This document shows, in pieces, positions 15,508 through 24,307 of a DNA stretch of 64,000 bases. How positions within the stretch are numbered: the first letter of the stretch is position 1; each line of letters begins with the position of its first letter. The stretch is taken from contig JAMPXJ010000002.1 in NCBI GenBank assembly GCA_023701205.1, positions 186,001 to 250,000 of the forward strand, read 5' to 3'. Under the pieces are notes generated by a model that saw nothing but the letters and a program-made list of their open reading frames with translations, did no database searches and was not told the DNA's origin. The translations under genes and the position numbers were made by a program. This DNA is from Oligoflexia bacterium. Its GTDB lineage: Bacteria; Bdellovibrionota; UBA1018.

Positions 15508-15545
15508 AGAAAGCCCCGAAGACCTGGACGGCCCTGGGGCTTTCT
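15508..15545 (-). terminator. Probable intrinsic terminator of the 100-residue protein gene
   Basis: A perfect 10-bp stem AGAAAGCCCC (15508-15517) with GGGGCTTTCT (15536-15545). On the minus strand the second arm runs into TTTCTTTCTTG, a T-rich tail, about 45 bp after the stop of the minus-strand gene at 15589. Confidence 0.5.
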
Positions 15546-15588
15546 CCTGAGGAGGTGGTGGGTACAGCGATTTTGCGTCGCCTAACGG

Positions 15589-15891
15589 CTACGCAACTTT
15601 TTGAGCGCCCTTCTTGCGCTGATGCGCGACGAAGTGCTCGAACTTTTTCTCGTAGTCGGGAACGGGTTCGCCGGTCTTCTTGATCAGACCGAACTTGAAG
15701 TGCTCGTAATGATCGTCACAGAAATTGAAACGGGTCGCTTCCTTCTTGCAGCTCCAGGAGAAGCAGCCGCCGGGCGCGGGCGTGTGTCCCTTGCCTTTGG
15801 TTACCGGCGCTTCCGCTTTTTTGGGATGATGCTCGGCGGGCGCGCCACCCTGCTTCTCTTCTTTCTTCACTTCCGCTGGACCCTTCGACAT
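15589..15891 (-). CDS. Small hypothetical protein with Cys/His cluster
   Basis: 100 residues with a strong SD (GGAGG) before the ATG. The first 40 residues are charged and Ala/Pro/Lys-rich (KKEEKQGGAPAEHHPKKAEA), probably disordered. The C-terminal half has CFSWSCKKEATRFNFCDDHY, a C-x4-C-x8-C-x2-H arrangement that could bind zinc or iron, then YEHFKFGLIKKTGEPVPDYEKKF. Similar short proteins occur in predatory deltaproteobacteria as far as I recall, without known function. It is divergent from the carboxypeptidase gene across about 310 bp. Confidence 0.6.
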   Translation of the reverse strand: MSKGPAEVKKEEKQGGAPAEHHPKKAEAPVTKGKGHTPAPGGCFSWSCKKEATRFNFCDDHYEHFKFGLIKKTGEPVPDYEKKFEHFVAHQRKKGAQKVA

Positions 15892-16202
15892 TTCTCTTTC
15901 CTCCCGATTACCCGATGATGGTTACAAGATGCTTATCGGTGGAGACCCTTTTAACTTTAGCGTTTTTCTCAGGTATTAATTCCTCAAAAATCAGCTGAAT
16001 TTGGCCGCTTTTCTCCACCTGTGTCCGTGCCGACCTCCCCGCGGACAAGGCCTCGTGACGCGGCCCTCCTAGGCTCATGGCCGCCCGGATGTTACCCTCA
16101 AAGGACTTCTTCAACTGCGTTGGCGCGCGAAGCTCGCCTCGCCCGGCAATCGCATCCCGCGGCTTCTCATGGCTGAGAGGCCCAGAAAGAAAGAGAGAGC
16201 AC
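15892..16202. other. Divergent intergenic region
   Basis: 311 bp between the minus-strand small protein and the carboxypeptidase. It must hold both promoters. The first 110 bp are AT-richer than the rest (CTTTTAACTTTAGCG, TATTAATTCC), fitting promoter DNA. I see no strong hairpin, tRNA or conserved RNA. An in-frame upward extension of the carboxypeptidase frame exists, but it lacks the signal peptide start. Confidence 0.4.
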
Positions 16203-17525
16203 ATGACTTCATGGACGAAGTCCCCGGGTTTCGGCCTGCTTCTGGCCGGCATCTTCTGTCTGACCCTTCCCGCCCAGGCCGCCACGCGCTTCGTGCAGGT
16301 CGCCGCCAAGGACAAGCACGAGCGCAGCGCGATCGCGAACCTCGGCATGAGCATCGAGGCGGTCCGCTCCGACAGCGTCTGGGGCTTTGCCGACGAGGAG
16401 ACGCTTCGCGAGCTCCGCGGAAGCGCTTTCAAGATCCTGGGCGATTACCCCGCCGAGACCGGCCGCGGAGGCCATCAGGGCTCCTTTGACTTTCCGGTCG
16501 CGGACGCGCGTTTCCATAATTATGCCGAAACCCTGGCCGCGCTTCGCAACCTCACCGCCAAACACGCCGACATCAGCCGGCTGCTCAGCATCGGCAAGAG
16601 CGTCGAGGGTCGCGACATCTGGGCGCTTCACATCAACACCTCGGGCGAGGCGCTGCTCAAGAGCGAGAGCGGCAAGCCTGGCGCCATCTTCATGGGCAAC
16701 CATCACGCCCGCGAGCACCTGAGCCTCGAGGTGCCGCTCATGTTCGCGCAGTACCTGCTCGACAACCGCGCGGACGCACGAATCGAAGGGCTGCTCGACT
16801 CGCGCGACATCTGGATCATCCCCATGGTCAATCCCGACGGCGTGGAGTTCGACATCGCAACCGGGAAGTACCAGATGTGGCGCAAGAACCGCCGCAACAA
16901 CGGCGACGGCTCCTTCGGCGTGGATCTCAACCGCAACTACGGCTTCCGATGGGGCACGGGCGGCTCGAGCAAGAACACCCGCAGCGACGTCTACATGGGA
17001 TCCGCGCCGTTTTCGGAGCCCGAGACGCAAACCATCCGCGATTTCGTGCGGGCGCGCGTGAACGCGAAGGTCCTCCTGTCCTTCCACACCTTCAGCGAGC
17101 TCGTGCTCTATCCCTGGGGCTCCACCGACGAGCCCATCGGCAACGCGCGGGATCTCGCCGTCTTCCAGAAGATGGCGCGCACGATGGCGGACTGGAACGG
17201 GTACAAGCCACAGCAGTCCAGTGACCTTTACATCGCCAGCGGCGACACGACGGACTGGGCTTATGGCGAGCTCGGCATCTTCGCCTTCACCTTCGAACTC
17301 TCCCCGAGCGGCGGCTGGGGCGGCTTCTATCCCGGCCCGGCGATGATCGACAAGGCCTTCAGCGACAACCTTCGACCCTGTCTCTATTTGCTCGACGTCG
17401 CGGCCGATCCTTATCGGGTTCTGGAGCAGCAGCCCTCGGGCTGGCTGCGTAACTTCGTGGAGCCCCGCCTCCCGCAGCATCTCACCTGGGCGGGTATCCC
17501 CTTTGCAGCGCCTCAGGTGAAATGA
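16203..17525 (+). CDS. Secreted zinc carboxypeptidase, family M14
   Basis: 440 residues from ATG 16203. A signal peptide (1-26, ending LPAQA) is followed by a pro-region-like segment (about 27-100) and an M14 catalytic domain. The zinc ligands are H168-x-x-E171 (HHARE) and H295 (LLSFHTFSEL). Substrate-binding N243/R244 sit in DLNRNYGF, and the general base is E365 in FTFELSP. The spacing resembles carboxypeptidase T. The enzyme removes C-terminal residues from peptides in the periplasm or outside the cell. The start was chosen because only this ATG gives a proper signal peptide. Its stop overlaps the start of the glutaminyl cyclase gene (ATGA), so the two are translationally coupled. Confidence 0.9.
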   Translation: MTSWTKSPGFGLLLAGIFCLTLPAQAATRFVQVAAKDKHERSAIANLGMSIEAVRSDSVWGFADEETLRELRGSAFKILGDYPAETGRGGHQGSFDFPVADARFHNYAETLAALRNLTAKHADISRLLSIGKSVEGRDIWALHINTSGEALLKSESGKPGAIFMGNHHAREHLSLEVPLMFAQYLLDNRADARIEGLLDSRDIWIIPMVNPDGVEFDIATGKYQMWRKNRRNNGDGSFGVDLNRNYGFRWGTGGSSKNTRSDVYMGSAPFSEPETQTIRDFVRARVNAKVLLSFHTFSELVLYPWGSTDEPIGNARDLAVFQKMARTMADWNGYKPQQSSDLYIASGDTTDWAYGELGIFAFTFELSPSGGWGGFYPGPAMIDKAFSDNLRPCLYLLDVAADPYRVLEQQPSGWLRNFVEPRLPQHLTWAGIPFAAPQVK

Positions 17526-18322
17526 AGGCGCTTTTCCCGCTCGCTCTCGCGCTCGCCGCCGCGCCAGGCGTTCATGCCGCGGATTGCCGCGTACCGGCAC
17601 ACCGGGAGCTGGTCATCGAGAGCATGATCCGTCGCCAGGCGCCCGCGTTCACGCAGGGGCTCGCCTTCGTTGACGGAGCCCTGCTCGAGAGCGCCGGCGC
17701 CTATCTCGCTCCCTCGACGATCAATCGGATCGATCCCCGCGACGGCAGCGTCAAGCAGCTCCTCCCGACTCCCGAAAGCGCCTATGGCGAAGGCCTCGCC
17801 CGCTTCGGTAAGAGGCTGTATCAGCTCACCTGGCTCGACGGAAAAGTCTTCGTCTACGACGTGAAGACGCTGGCTCTGCGCAAGACCCTGGCTCTCCCCT
17901 TGTCCGAGGGCTGGGGGATCGCCGCGCTTCCGGATGCGCTGGTACTGAGCGACGGGACGAGTCGGCTCACCTTCGTCGATCCGGAAACGTTCGCGCCCCG
18001 GCGGAGCATCGAGGTCCACGATACGGAGGGAAGTATCTCCCGCCTCAACGAGCTGGAGTATTCGCGCGGCCGGATCTACGCCAATATCTGGCATGAGAAG
18101 CGGATCCTCGAGATCCTCCCCGAATCCGGCTGCGTGGCCTCGTCGATCGATCTTGTACCGCTGCTGCAGGCCCTCGGCCCCAGCGACCGGGGCCTCATCG
18201 AAAAGGATCCGGAGAATGTTGCCAACGGGATCGCCTTCGATCCGGATTCGCGAAGCTTCTATATCACCGGCAAAAACTGGCCCGTGATCTTCAAAGCGCG
18301 AATCCTGCCGGACCCGGTTTAA
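17522..18322 (+). CDS. Exported glutaminyl-peptide cyclotransferase (plant/bacterial beta-propeller type)
   Basis: 266 residues of the Glu_cyclase_2 family, which converts N-terminal Gln of peptides to pyroglutamate. Signal peptide 1-19 (ALAAAPGVHA). Propeller motifs are FTQGLAFVDGALLESAGAY, YGEGLARFGKRLYQLTW, EGWGIAALPDALVLSDGTS, RLNELEYSRGRIYANIW and NGIAFDPDSRSFYITGKNWP. Length and order agree with Xanthomonas and papaya QC. It overlaps the M14 gene by 4 bp, suggesting joint processing of exported peptides: protection of N-termini alongside trimming of C-termini. That link is inference. Confidence 0.9.
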   Translation: MKALFPLALALAAAPGVHAADCRVPAHRELVIESMIRRQAPAFTQGLAFVDGALLESAGAYLAPSTINRIDPRDGSVKQLLPTPESAYGEGLARFGKRLYQLTWLDGKVFVYDVKTLALRKTLALPLSEGWGIAALPDALVLSDGTSRLTFVDPETFAPRRSIEVHDTEGSISRLNELEYSRGRIYANIWHEKRILEILPESGCVASSIDLVPLLQALGPSDRGLIEKDPENVANGIAFDPDSRSFYITGKNWPVIFKARILPDPV

Positions 18323-18594
18323 TCGGGCAATCCCGGTTTGCTGTAGAGCGGATCCTTGTCATAGAAGGCGAGCGCCCGCTGGATCTCTTCTTTCGGGGAG
18401 AGCACCTTCCAGTCGGGAAACTGCCGCAGATAAACGAGATCCGAGAGCTCAAGGACCTCACCTCTGCGACGATACAGCTCCACGGAATCGGTCGCGGTCG
18501 AATAAATGTAGAGACTGATCTTCAACGGAAAACCAGACTGGATAAAAAGAATCGGCGCAACGCCGAACTCATTGCCATCGACCGTATTGCTCAT
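18319..18594 (-). CDS. Small hypothetical protein
   Basis: 91 residues, no signal peptide or TM segment. It is a mixed alpha/beta sequence with ILFIQSGFPLKISLYIYSTATD, and the C-terminal half WKVLSPKEEIQRALAFYDKDPLYSK looks helical. The stop overlaps the end of the convergent cyclase gene by 4 bp. SD support is weak. Family unknown. Confidence 0.5.
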   Translation of the reverse strand: MSNTVDGNEFGVAPILFIQSGFPLKISLYIYSTATDSVELYRRRGEVLELSDLVYLRQFPDWKVLSPKEEIQRALAFYDKDPLYSKPGLPD

Positions 18595-18673
18595 TCGGAA
18601 ATGTTACCCAACAAATCCCGAATCGCAAAATATTCGCTGAAAAACAGGCGAAACCCGAGTGCCCCGCCCGGGC

Positions 18674-19972
18674 TTACAGCCTATAAGTCATGCCCAGATG
18701 GAATACGAAGACGTTGGTGGAATAATCGCCCGTGAGCGTCGTTTCGTTGACGACAGTTCCTGACGCGAAGCTATATTCCGCCGCGCCATTGAGATCCACC
18801 GTACGATCCAGGATGCTGGTGCCCGCTCCCAGCGTGATCGTATTGCCATTACCCGGAGATGCGAAGGGCGCGCGCGCATTTCCCTTGGGCGTGACCTGCG
18901 AGGTGAAAGCATAGCCCCCGCGGAAGGTCCAGTCCTCGAGCGCCGTGCACTCCACGCCGCCTTTGATATTCACCTGGTTCTGCCAGTTGAGCGTGATCGA
19001 GCTTAAGGGAATCGGCGTACTTGGGCCGAACGGCTCAATGTTGCCACTGATGCCGAGCGCCTGGTTCTTATGGTACTCGGTCCAGACGTACTCGCCGATG
19101 AGGCGCACGGATTTCATCACGTCCACATAGCCGCCGACTGCCGCCTGCATCGGAAAAGTCGACGAAATCGTTGCCTTGCCAGATTTTCTTGAATCCGTCG
19201 CTCCGCCCGCGGTAGTGATGCTTTCACCCCGGCTACTGACCTCACCCTCGGCAGTAAAGTCAATCCCGTTGCGCCAGTTCACACCCAGGCCCCAGTCGCG
19301 CTCCGGTGACACGTACTGCGCGCCAAATCGCATGCCGTTGAACTTGGTTTCGGAAAAATCTTCGAAAACCGCGGTGACCAGACTCGTCGAAACCTGCTGC
19401 GCCGTCGCCAGCGTCGCGCCCACCCGCACGATCCGCCAGGCCGCGCCCAGGCGCAGACCCTCGACTGGCGCGATCCCCGCGCCGAGCGAGAACTCCACGA
19501 TATTCAGATCGGATTTGAAATCAGGCCGGATCGTGTCGAGGTTGGCGAAGGTGGGATTCGCCGTGAAGTCCACGCCCTCGAAGATCGCCTTCGTGCCGCC
19601 GCTCACGAAAGCGCCCGCGCCCACGCCGAGCGCCGGCCCGAGCCGGTAACTCGCGAGCGCACCGAACGCGGGCGAGAGCTTGCGGCTGGACTCGAGCTTC
19701 TGGCCAGGAAGGACGATGGGACCCTCGTATTGGCCGAAAGTCGGCGAGAAGTTCAGGCTCACCTCCGAGCTGTTCGCGCCGGCAAGGCCCGCGGGATTGA
19801 AATACAGCGACTCGGCGCCTTCGACATGCGAAACCGCCGCGCCCGCAACCGCCGCGTAACGACCCGACCAAGTGGTCACCTTCTCGAAGCCCGCCGCATG
19901 AGCGCCGCGCTCCATCACCAGGACCAGAGACAGAATGGCCGAAGCCGCCAGGAACTTATTCATCGCGTTCAT
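18674..19972 (-). CDS. FadL/TodX (OmpP1) family outer-membrane channel
   Basis: 432 residues with a signal peptide (about 1-26, ending GAHA). The mature N-terminus AGFEKVTTWSGRYAAVAGAAVSH, followed by VEGAESLYFNPAGLAG, is the classic FadL family plug/first strand block (x-SLYFNPAGL). The rest is beta-strand rich and ends with an aromatic-terminated strand, FVFHLGMTYRL. Family members take up long-chain fatty acids or other hydrophobic compounds. The start follows GGGG at a suitable distance; a second ATG three codons in is possible. It is transcribed away from the hypothetical protein at 20.1 kb. Confidence 0.85.
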   Translation of the reverse strand: MNAMNKFLAASAILSLVLVMERGAHAAGFEKVTTWSGRYAAVAGAAVSHVEGAESLYFNPAGLAGANSSEVSLNFSPTFGQYEGPIVLPGQKLESSRKLSPAFGALASYRLGPALGVGAGAFVSGGTKAIFEGVDFTANPTFANLDTIRPDFKSDLNIVEFSLGAGIAPVEGLRLGAAWRIVRVGATLATAQQVSTSLVTAVFEDFSETKFNGMRFGAQYVSPERDWGLGVNWRNGIDFTAEGEVSSRGESITTAGGATDSRKSGKATISSTFPMQAAVGGYVDVMKSVRLIGEYVWTEYHKNQALGISGNIEPFGPSTPIPLSSITLNWQNQVNIKGGVECTALEDWTFRGGYAFTSQVTPKGNARAPFASPGNGNTITLGAGTSILDRTVDLNGAAEYSFASGTVVNETTLTGDYSTNVFVFHLGMTYRL

Positions 19973-20108
19973 CGCGCATTCCCCTTTTCAATCGCGACCC
20001 CGAAATAGGGATCGCGGGCGCCATCTTAGCAGCAGCGGAATTTTTGGCAACACCCGGGTTTGACGCGGGAGGGTAGATTTTTTTCTCGGGCCACGGTTCA
20101 CTTTCAGG

Positions 20109-20693
20109 ATGAATCAACGCCGAGATTCCGTCCTTCTTTTTCATCCGCGAAACCACGATGAAGCTCTGGGATTTTGGTGGACCGGCTCCGATTCCGGTTA
20201 CGGAATCCTGCAGGCATTGCAAAAGGCACCTTTTGCTCTTCGGTCCGGGCAGATCATCGGCTGCGTCCAGGTTGTTCAGGAGCGTCGCAGTTTTTCCGTG
20301 GTGCTCTTCAAGCAGAAGCTGCTGAGCTATATTATCGTGCGCAGCAAACTTCCTGGTGCTTATACCCTCCCGATCTCACAGACGCGGGATCCACGCGCAC
20401 CGTTTGAATGGATGAAGAAGCAGAGTACCGGGCTGATTCGGCTCTTTCCGCTGTTCTATCTTCTCGGATTCGTAATCGTCGTGATCGGGTTGGCCAAGTT
20501 TTTCACCCTGCCGGACCAACGCGGGATCCCTATTGCGCGGGCAATTTTTCTGTATTCGGTTGCTTTCCCATTCGGCTACTTCTATTTGAATCGCAACTCC
20601 ATCAAAACCAGCTGGGATTTACGCCATCTGAAAATGATCAGTCTCACCTTCATCGCCGCAGGGTACTTCGTTCTTCGCAAACTTATCTTTTAG
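20109..20693 (+). CDS. Hypothetical membrane protein
   Basis: 194 residues. The first 100 residues are soluble with beta-strand character (FSVVLFKQKLLSYIIVRSKL). Three hydrophobic segments follow: LIRLFPLFYLLGFVIVVIGLA, RAIFLYSVAFPFGYFYL and MISLTFIAAGYFVLRKL. AGG lies close to the ATG. No family recognised. It converges on the MFS gene with a 20-bp gap. Confidence 0.5.
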   Translation: MNQRRDSVLLFHPRNHDEALGFWWTGSDSGYGILQALQKAPFALRSGQIIGCVQVVQERRSFSVVLFKQKLLSYIIVRSKLPGAYTLPISQTRDPRAPFEWMKKQSTGLIRLFPLFYLLGFVIVVIGLAKFFTLPDQRGIPIARAIFLYSVAFPFGYFYLNRNSIKTSWDLRHLKMISLTFIAAGYFVLRKLIF

Positions 20694-20713
20694 CGTCGGC
20701 TTTCCTCGGGATC

Positions 20714-21949
20714 TTACTGATTCGCGCCCTGAGCGCCGCCTTCTTCCGGCGGCTTCAGCAACACGAACTCCCGATAAAGCAGCAGGTCATAAACGATCTT
20801 GAGCCCGCCCGCGATCAGGAGCGGGGTGCTCATGAGAGCGGGATTTTTGAGGAAAATCCCGGTCAAAACGGGCGAAAGCGATGCGCCCACCGTCCGCGCG
20901 ACGCCGGTGATCCCGGCCGCGGCCACGCGCTCATCCGGCGCCACCACGGCCATCGTATAGGACTGGCGCGTGGGAACATCCATCTGCGAGATCGCGTAGC
21001 GAACCAGCAGAACGCCGACGGCCCACCCAAGGCTCGGCATGAACGGCACGAGCATCAAAAGGAGATTCGATGGCAGATGGGTGAACACCATCGTGTTCAC
21101 CAGGCCGATGCGCCGCGCGAGCCAGGCCGCCGCGGGCTGGGAGAGCCCCGCCAGGATATTCGCCCCGAAGAAGATGGCTCCCAGTTCGGCCGCGTCCGCG
21201 CCGAAACGCCGGTGAAGCCAGTACGCGAGGAAGCTCTGGATCACGAACCCGCCCGCGAAGGCATCGAGCGAGAAAAGCGCCGAAAGCTTGAGGACCACGC
21301 GCGTCGAGCGGTGCAGGCCCCAACGCTTCGCCAGCGGCGCGCTCTCCGGCCGCGCCGCCTCGATCGCGGGCGAGAGCAGGCGGAAACCCAGGCCCAGAAC
21401 GAAGCCGATCGCGACATAGATCCACAGTACGACCCGGTAGCTCTCGAGCGGCGTGGCGCCGCGCGACTGGAGCGCCTGCGCGAGCGCGCCCCCCAGCAGC
21501 GCGCCAAACGCGGTCGAGAACGAGCCCGCGAGATTGTACCAGGCAAAAACGGAGGTCCGCTGCCGGTCCGGCACGAGCTGCGAAAGCCCCGCCTGCTCCA
21601 CGGGCAGGAACGGGCCGACCTCGTTTCCGCTCGGGCTGATGACGCCCACCGTGGCCGCAAGCAGCAGGAGCCAGAAGTTCCCCGTGAGCGAGAACACCAC
21701 GCCCGCGACGATCATGAGCCAGGCGCCGATGGCCAAGGTACGCCGGCGCCCGAGCCGGTCCGCGGCCGTCGTGAGCCAAAGCGAGATCGCCGTATCCCCG
21801 GCAAGCGTCAGCGTGAGCAGAAGCCCGATCGCGCTCTCGTCGAGACCGATGGTCGTGAGATAGAGCACCAGGATGACCGAGAGCACGCCGTAGGCGAAGA
21901 GTCTCGCCGAGCGGGTCAAGAAAAGGATCTTGGCGTCGCGCGTGAGCAT
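20714..21949 (-). CDS. Major facilitator superfamily transporter
   Basis: 411 residues with about 12 hydrophobic helices. The loop between TM2 and TM3 has TAADRLGRRRTLAIGAWLM, the MFS motif A (D-R-x-G-R-R). A large central cytoplasmic loop (SPAIEAARPESAPLAKRWGLHR) divides two six-helix halves, and SQMDVPTRQSYTMAVVAPDER marks the second half. The substrate cannot be inferred. The gene ends close to the convergent membrane protein and follows the RNase J gene by 7 bp in the same direction, so it is probably the last gene of the udk-rnj transcript. Confidence 0.85.
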   Translation of the reverse strand: MLTRDAKILFLTRSARLFAYGVLSVILVLYLTTIGLDESAIGLLLTLTLAGDTAISLWLTTAADRLGRRRTLAIGAWLMIVAGVVFSLTGNFWLLLLAATVGVISPSGNEVGPFLPVEQAGLSQLVPDRQRTSVFAWYNLAGSFSTAFGALLGGALAQALQSRGATPLESYRVVLWIYVAIGFVLGLGFRLLSPAIEAARPESAPLAKRWGLHRSTRVVLKLSALFSLDAFAGGFVIQSFLAYWLHRRFGADAAELGAIFFGANILAGLSQPAAAWLARRIGLVNTMVFTHLPSNLLLMLVPFMPSLGWAVGVLLVRYAISQMDVPTRQSYTMAVVAPDERVAAAGITGVARTVGASLSPVLTGIFLKNPALMSTPLLIAGGLKIVYDLLLYREFVLLKPPEEGGAQGANQ

Positions 21950-21956
21950 CGGGAGA

Positions 21957-23639
21957 TCAGAGATCGAGGATCACAGGCAGCACGACGGGCTTCTTCCCGA
22001 GGTTCGCGTTGAAGAAGCGGCGAAGCTCGACGCGAATCTCCTCCTGCAGGTCCATATGGACCGCTCCCCCTCGCAGCTCGTCTTCATAACGAATGATCAC
22101 CCGACGGGCGACATCGCGCGCCTCCTCGATGAGGAAGCCTTCAGTGCCCTCTGCTGCCAGCCCCTTGGAGATGATCTCCGGACCGGAGATGATCCGGCGG
22201 GTCTCGGCGTTTCGCACCAGGAGCGCGAAGACGATCCCGGTCTCGCCGATCTGGCGGCGCTCCTTGAGGACGAGCTTGGAGATGTCGTTGCCTTCGCGCC
22301 CTTCGATGAGGATCCGCGACTCTTCCATATGCTCCGTGATCGCGCAGGACTCCGGCGTGAGCTCGATGACGTCGCCGTTGACCGCGAGCACGACGTTGGC
22401 GTCCGGAACTCCCGTCTCCCTGCCCAGCGCCGCGTGATGCACGAGATGGCGGTACTCGCCATGGATCGGGATGAAGAAGCGCGGCTTCACGAGCTCGAGC
22501 ATCTTCTTGAGCTCGGGGCGGGTCGCATGGCCCGAGACGTGGATGTCATGCACCGCCTCGTACAGGACCTCGGCGCCCTGCTTGAAAAGATTGTTGATCA
22601 TCCGCCCGATCGCCTTCTCGTTGCCCGGGATGAACTTCGAGCTCATGACCACGAGATCGCCCTGCTGCAGCTTGAGCTGGCCGTGCTCGCCGTTGGCCAT
22701 GCGGAGCAAGGCGGAGCGGTACTCGCCCTGGCTCCCCGTCGAGAGCACGATGATCCTGTCGCGCGGGTAGTTGCCGACCTGATCGAGCGAGATCAGCACG
22801 TCCTCGACGCCTTTGACGTAGCCGACCTGCGCGCCCAGGCGCGTGTTCTGCTCCATCGTGCGCCCGGCGAGCGCGACCTTCTTGCCGAGCTTGCCCGCGA
22901 GCTCGAAGACCTGCGCCATGCGCGCCACGTTCGAGGCGAACATCGAGACCACGGTCATCCCCTCGGCCGCGGCAAAGAGCCGCTCGAACGCCTGGTAGAT
23001 GATGCTCTCGCTCATGCTGTGCTCGTGGCGCTCGACGTTGGTCGAGTCCGACATCAGCAGCAGCACGCCCTCCTCGCCCGAGCGGCCGAAGGCCTTGAGA
23101 TCGATCTCCTCGCCGACGAACGGCGTGGGGTCCATCTTGAAGTCCCCCGTGTGGATGATCTTCCCGACGGGCGTGTCGATGATCAGCGCGGCCGAATCCA
23201 CGATCGAGTGGTTCACCGAGACGGTCGTGATCTTGAAGTGCTTGAGCTCGATCTTCTGGCCCATCCGGAACGGGCGGAGCTCCGCCGTCTCGGTCAGGCC
23301 GTATTCCTTGAAGCGCTCCTGGATCAGGAGCGAGGCGAAATTCGACGCATAGATCGGCGCGTGCAGCCCCGACTTGAGTGCGAACGGCAGCGCCCCCACG
23401 TGGTCCTCATGGCCGTGGGTGATGAAGTAGCCGCGGAGCTTCTCCTTGCGCTCGCGGAGATAGGTGAAATCCGGAATGCCGAACTCCACGCCGAAATGGT
23501 CGAGATCCGAGAAGATGAGCCCGCAGTCCACGACGATCATCTCGTCGGCGTACTCCAGGATCATGCAGTTCATCCCGATCTCGCCCAAGCCCCCCAGCGG
23601 AATGATCTTCAAGCTCTCGGTAGCGGCGGCTTTGGTCAC
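21957..23639 (-). CDS. rnj: Ribonuclease J
   Basis: 560 residues, the standard length. It is a metallo-beta-lactamase/beta-CASP ribonuclease with 5'-exonuclease and endonuclease activity, used for mRNA decay and rRNA maturation. H75-x-H77-x-D79-H80 (THGHEDHVG) is the zinc motif. GDFKMDPTP, LMSDSTNV and STGSQGE are beta-CASP landmarks, and FIPIHGEYRHL carries the motif C His. The start is a GTG that overlaps the uridine kinase stop (GTGA). The frame is open further upstream, but that part is antisense/overlapping kinase sequence. It represents the alternative to an RNase E-only system. Confidence 0.93.
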   Translation of the reverse strand: MTKAAATESLKIIPLGGLGEIGMNCMILEYADEMIVVDCGLIFSDLDHFGVEFGIPDFTYLRERKEKLRGYFITHGHEDHVGALPFALKSGLHAPIYASNFASLLIQERFKEYGLTETAELRPFRMGQKIELKHFKITTVSVNHSIVDSAALIIDTPVGKIIHTGDFKMDPTPFVGEEIDLKAFGRSGEEGVLLLMSDSTNVERHEHSMSESIIYQAFERLFAAAEGMTVVSMFASNVARMAQVFELAGKLGKKVALAGRTMEQNTRLGAQVGYVKGVEDVLISLDQVGNYPRDRIIVLSTGSQGEYRSALLRMANGEHGQLKLQQGDLVVMSSKFIPGNEKAIGRMINNLFKQGAEVLYEAVHDIHVSGHATRPELKKMLELVKPRFFIPIHGEYRHLVHHAALGRETGVPDANVVLAVNGDVIELTPESCAITEHMEESRILIEGREGNDISKLVLKERRQIGETGIVFALLVRNAETRRIISGPEIISKGLAAEGTEGFLIEEARDVARRVIIRYEDELRGGAVHMDLQEEIRVELRRFFNANLGKKPVVLPVILDL

Positions 23640-24307
23640 GCGAACGGATCCTCCTGCGCCTGAAGCGCGGCAAGCCGGCTCGTGATCTGGGCCACGCGCG
23701 CGGCGACCGTGTCGGCGGCGATATCCGTCTCCTCGCCGACGGCGAGATCCGCGTACTGCCGCGTGGGCTCGAGGAACTCGTGGTGCATCGGCCGAACGGT
23801 GTCGTAATACTGGCGGATAATGCCGTCGAGGCTGCGCCCGCGCTCGCGGACATCGCGATGCAGGCGACGGATGAAGCGGATATCCGCCTCGACGTGCAGA
23901 AAGACCTTGAGATCGAAGAGATTGCGGATCTCGGCGTCCCAGAGCGCGAAGATTCCCTCGACGATGATCGTGCGGCACGGCCCGATCAGCTCCGTCTCGG
24001 CCTTGCGGCGGCTCGTCCGGAAGTCATAGATGGGCACGGCCACCTGCTCGCCGGCCTTGAGGCGCCGCAGATGGTCCTTCAGCAGCGGCCAGTCGAAGGC
24101 ATCCGGATGGTCGAAGTTCGGTTCGCCGTGCACGCGGATGTGCGAAGGCGGCGACGGAAGATAGTAATGATCCTGATGGAGCAGCGCGACCGTCGGGTCG
24201 CTCACCCGTTGGATGACCTTCTTGGCGAACGTGGTTTTTCCGGAGCCGGAGCCGCCGGCGATGCCGATCAGAAACAAGCGAGCCTCACTTTTTGCCCCTT
24301 CTAACAT
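23636..24307 (-). CDS. udk: Uridine kinase
   Basis: 223 residues. Phosphorylates uridine/cytidine to the monophosphate in pyrimidine salvage. The P-loop is GIAGGSGSGKTTFAKK (K24), followed by HQDHYYLP, FDHPDAFDW, PIYDFRTSRR and IIVEGIFALWD, all canonical. RRLHRDVRERGRSLDGII is the lid/base region. The ATG at 24307 gives the usual N-terminus. Its first 23 bp overlap the end of the upstream transglycosylase gene, and its stop overlaps the RNase J start, so these genes are translationally coupled. Confidence 0.93.
   Translation of the reverse strand: MLEGAKSEARLFLIGIAGGSGSGKTTFAKKVIQRVSDPTVALLHQDHYYLPSPPSHIRVHGEPNFDHPDAFDWPLLKDHLRRLKAGEQVAVPIYDFRTSRRKAETELIGPCRTIIVEGIFALWDAEIRNLFDLKVFLHVEADIRFIRRLHRDVRERGRSLDGIIRQYYDTVRPMHHEFLEPTRQYADLAVGEETDIAADTVAARVAQITSRLAALQAQEDPFA

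Noticed and set aside
15268..15585. Two overlapping Arg-rich plus-strand ORFs
   Set aside because: They lie in a hairpin-rich non-coding spacer, and neither has an SD or sensible composition.
20408..22012. Plus-strand 534-codon ORF opposite the MFS transporter
   Set aside because: Extremely charged (RRER, HERHEHQ) antisense shadow.
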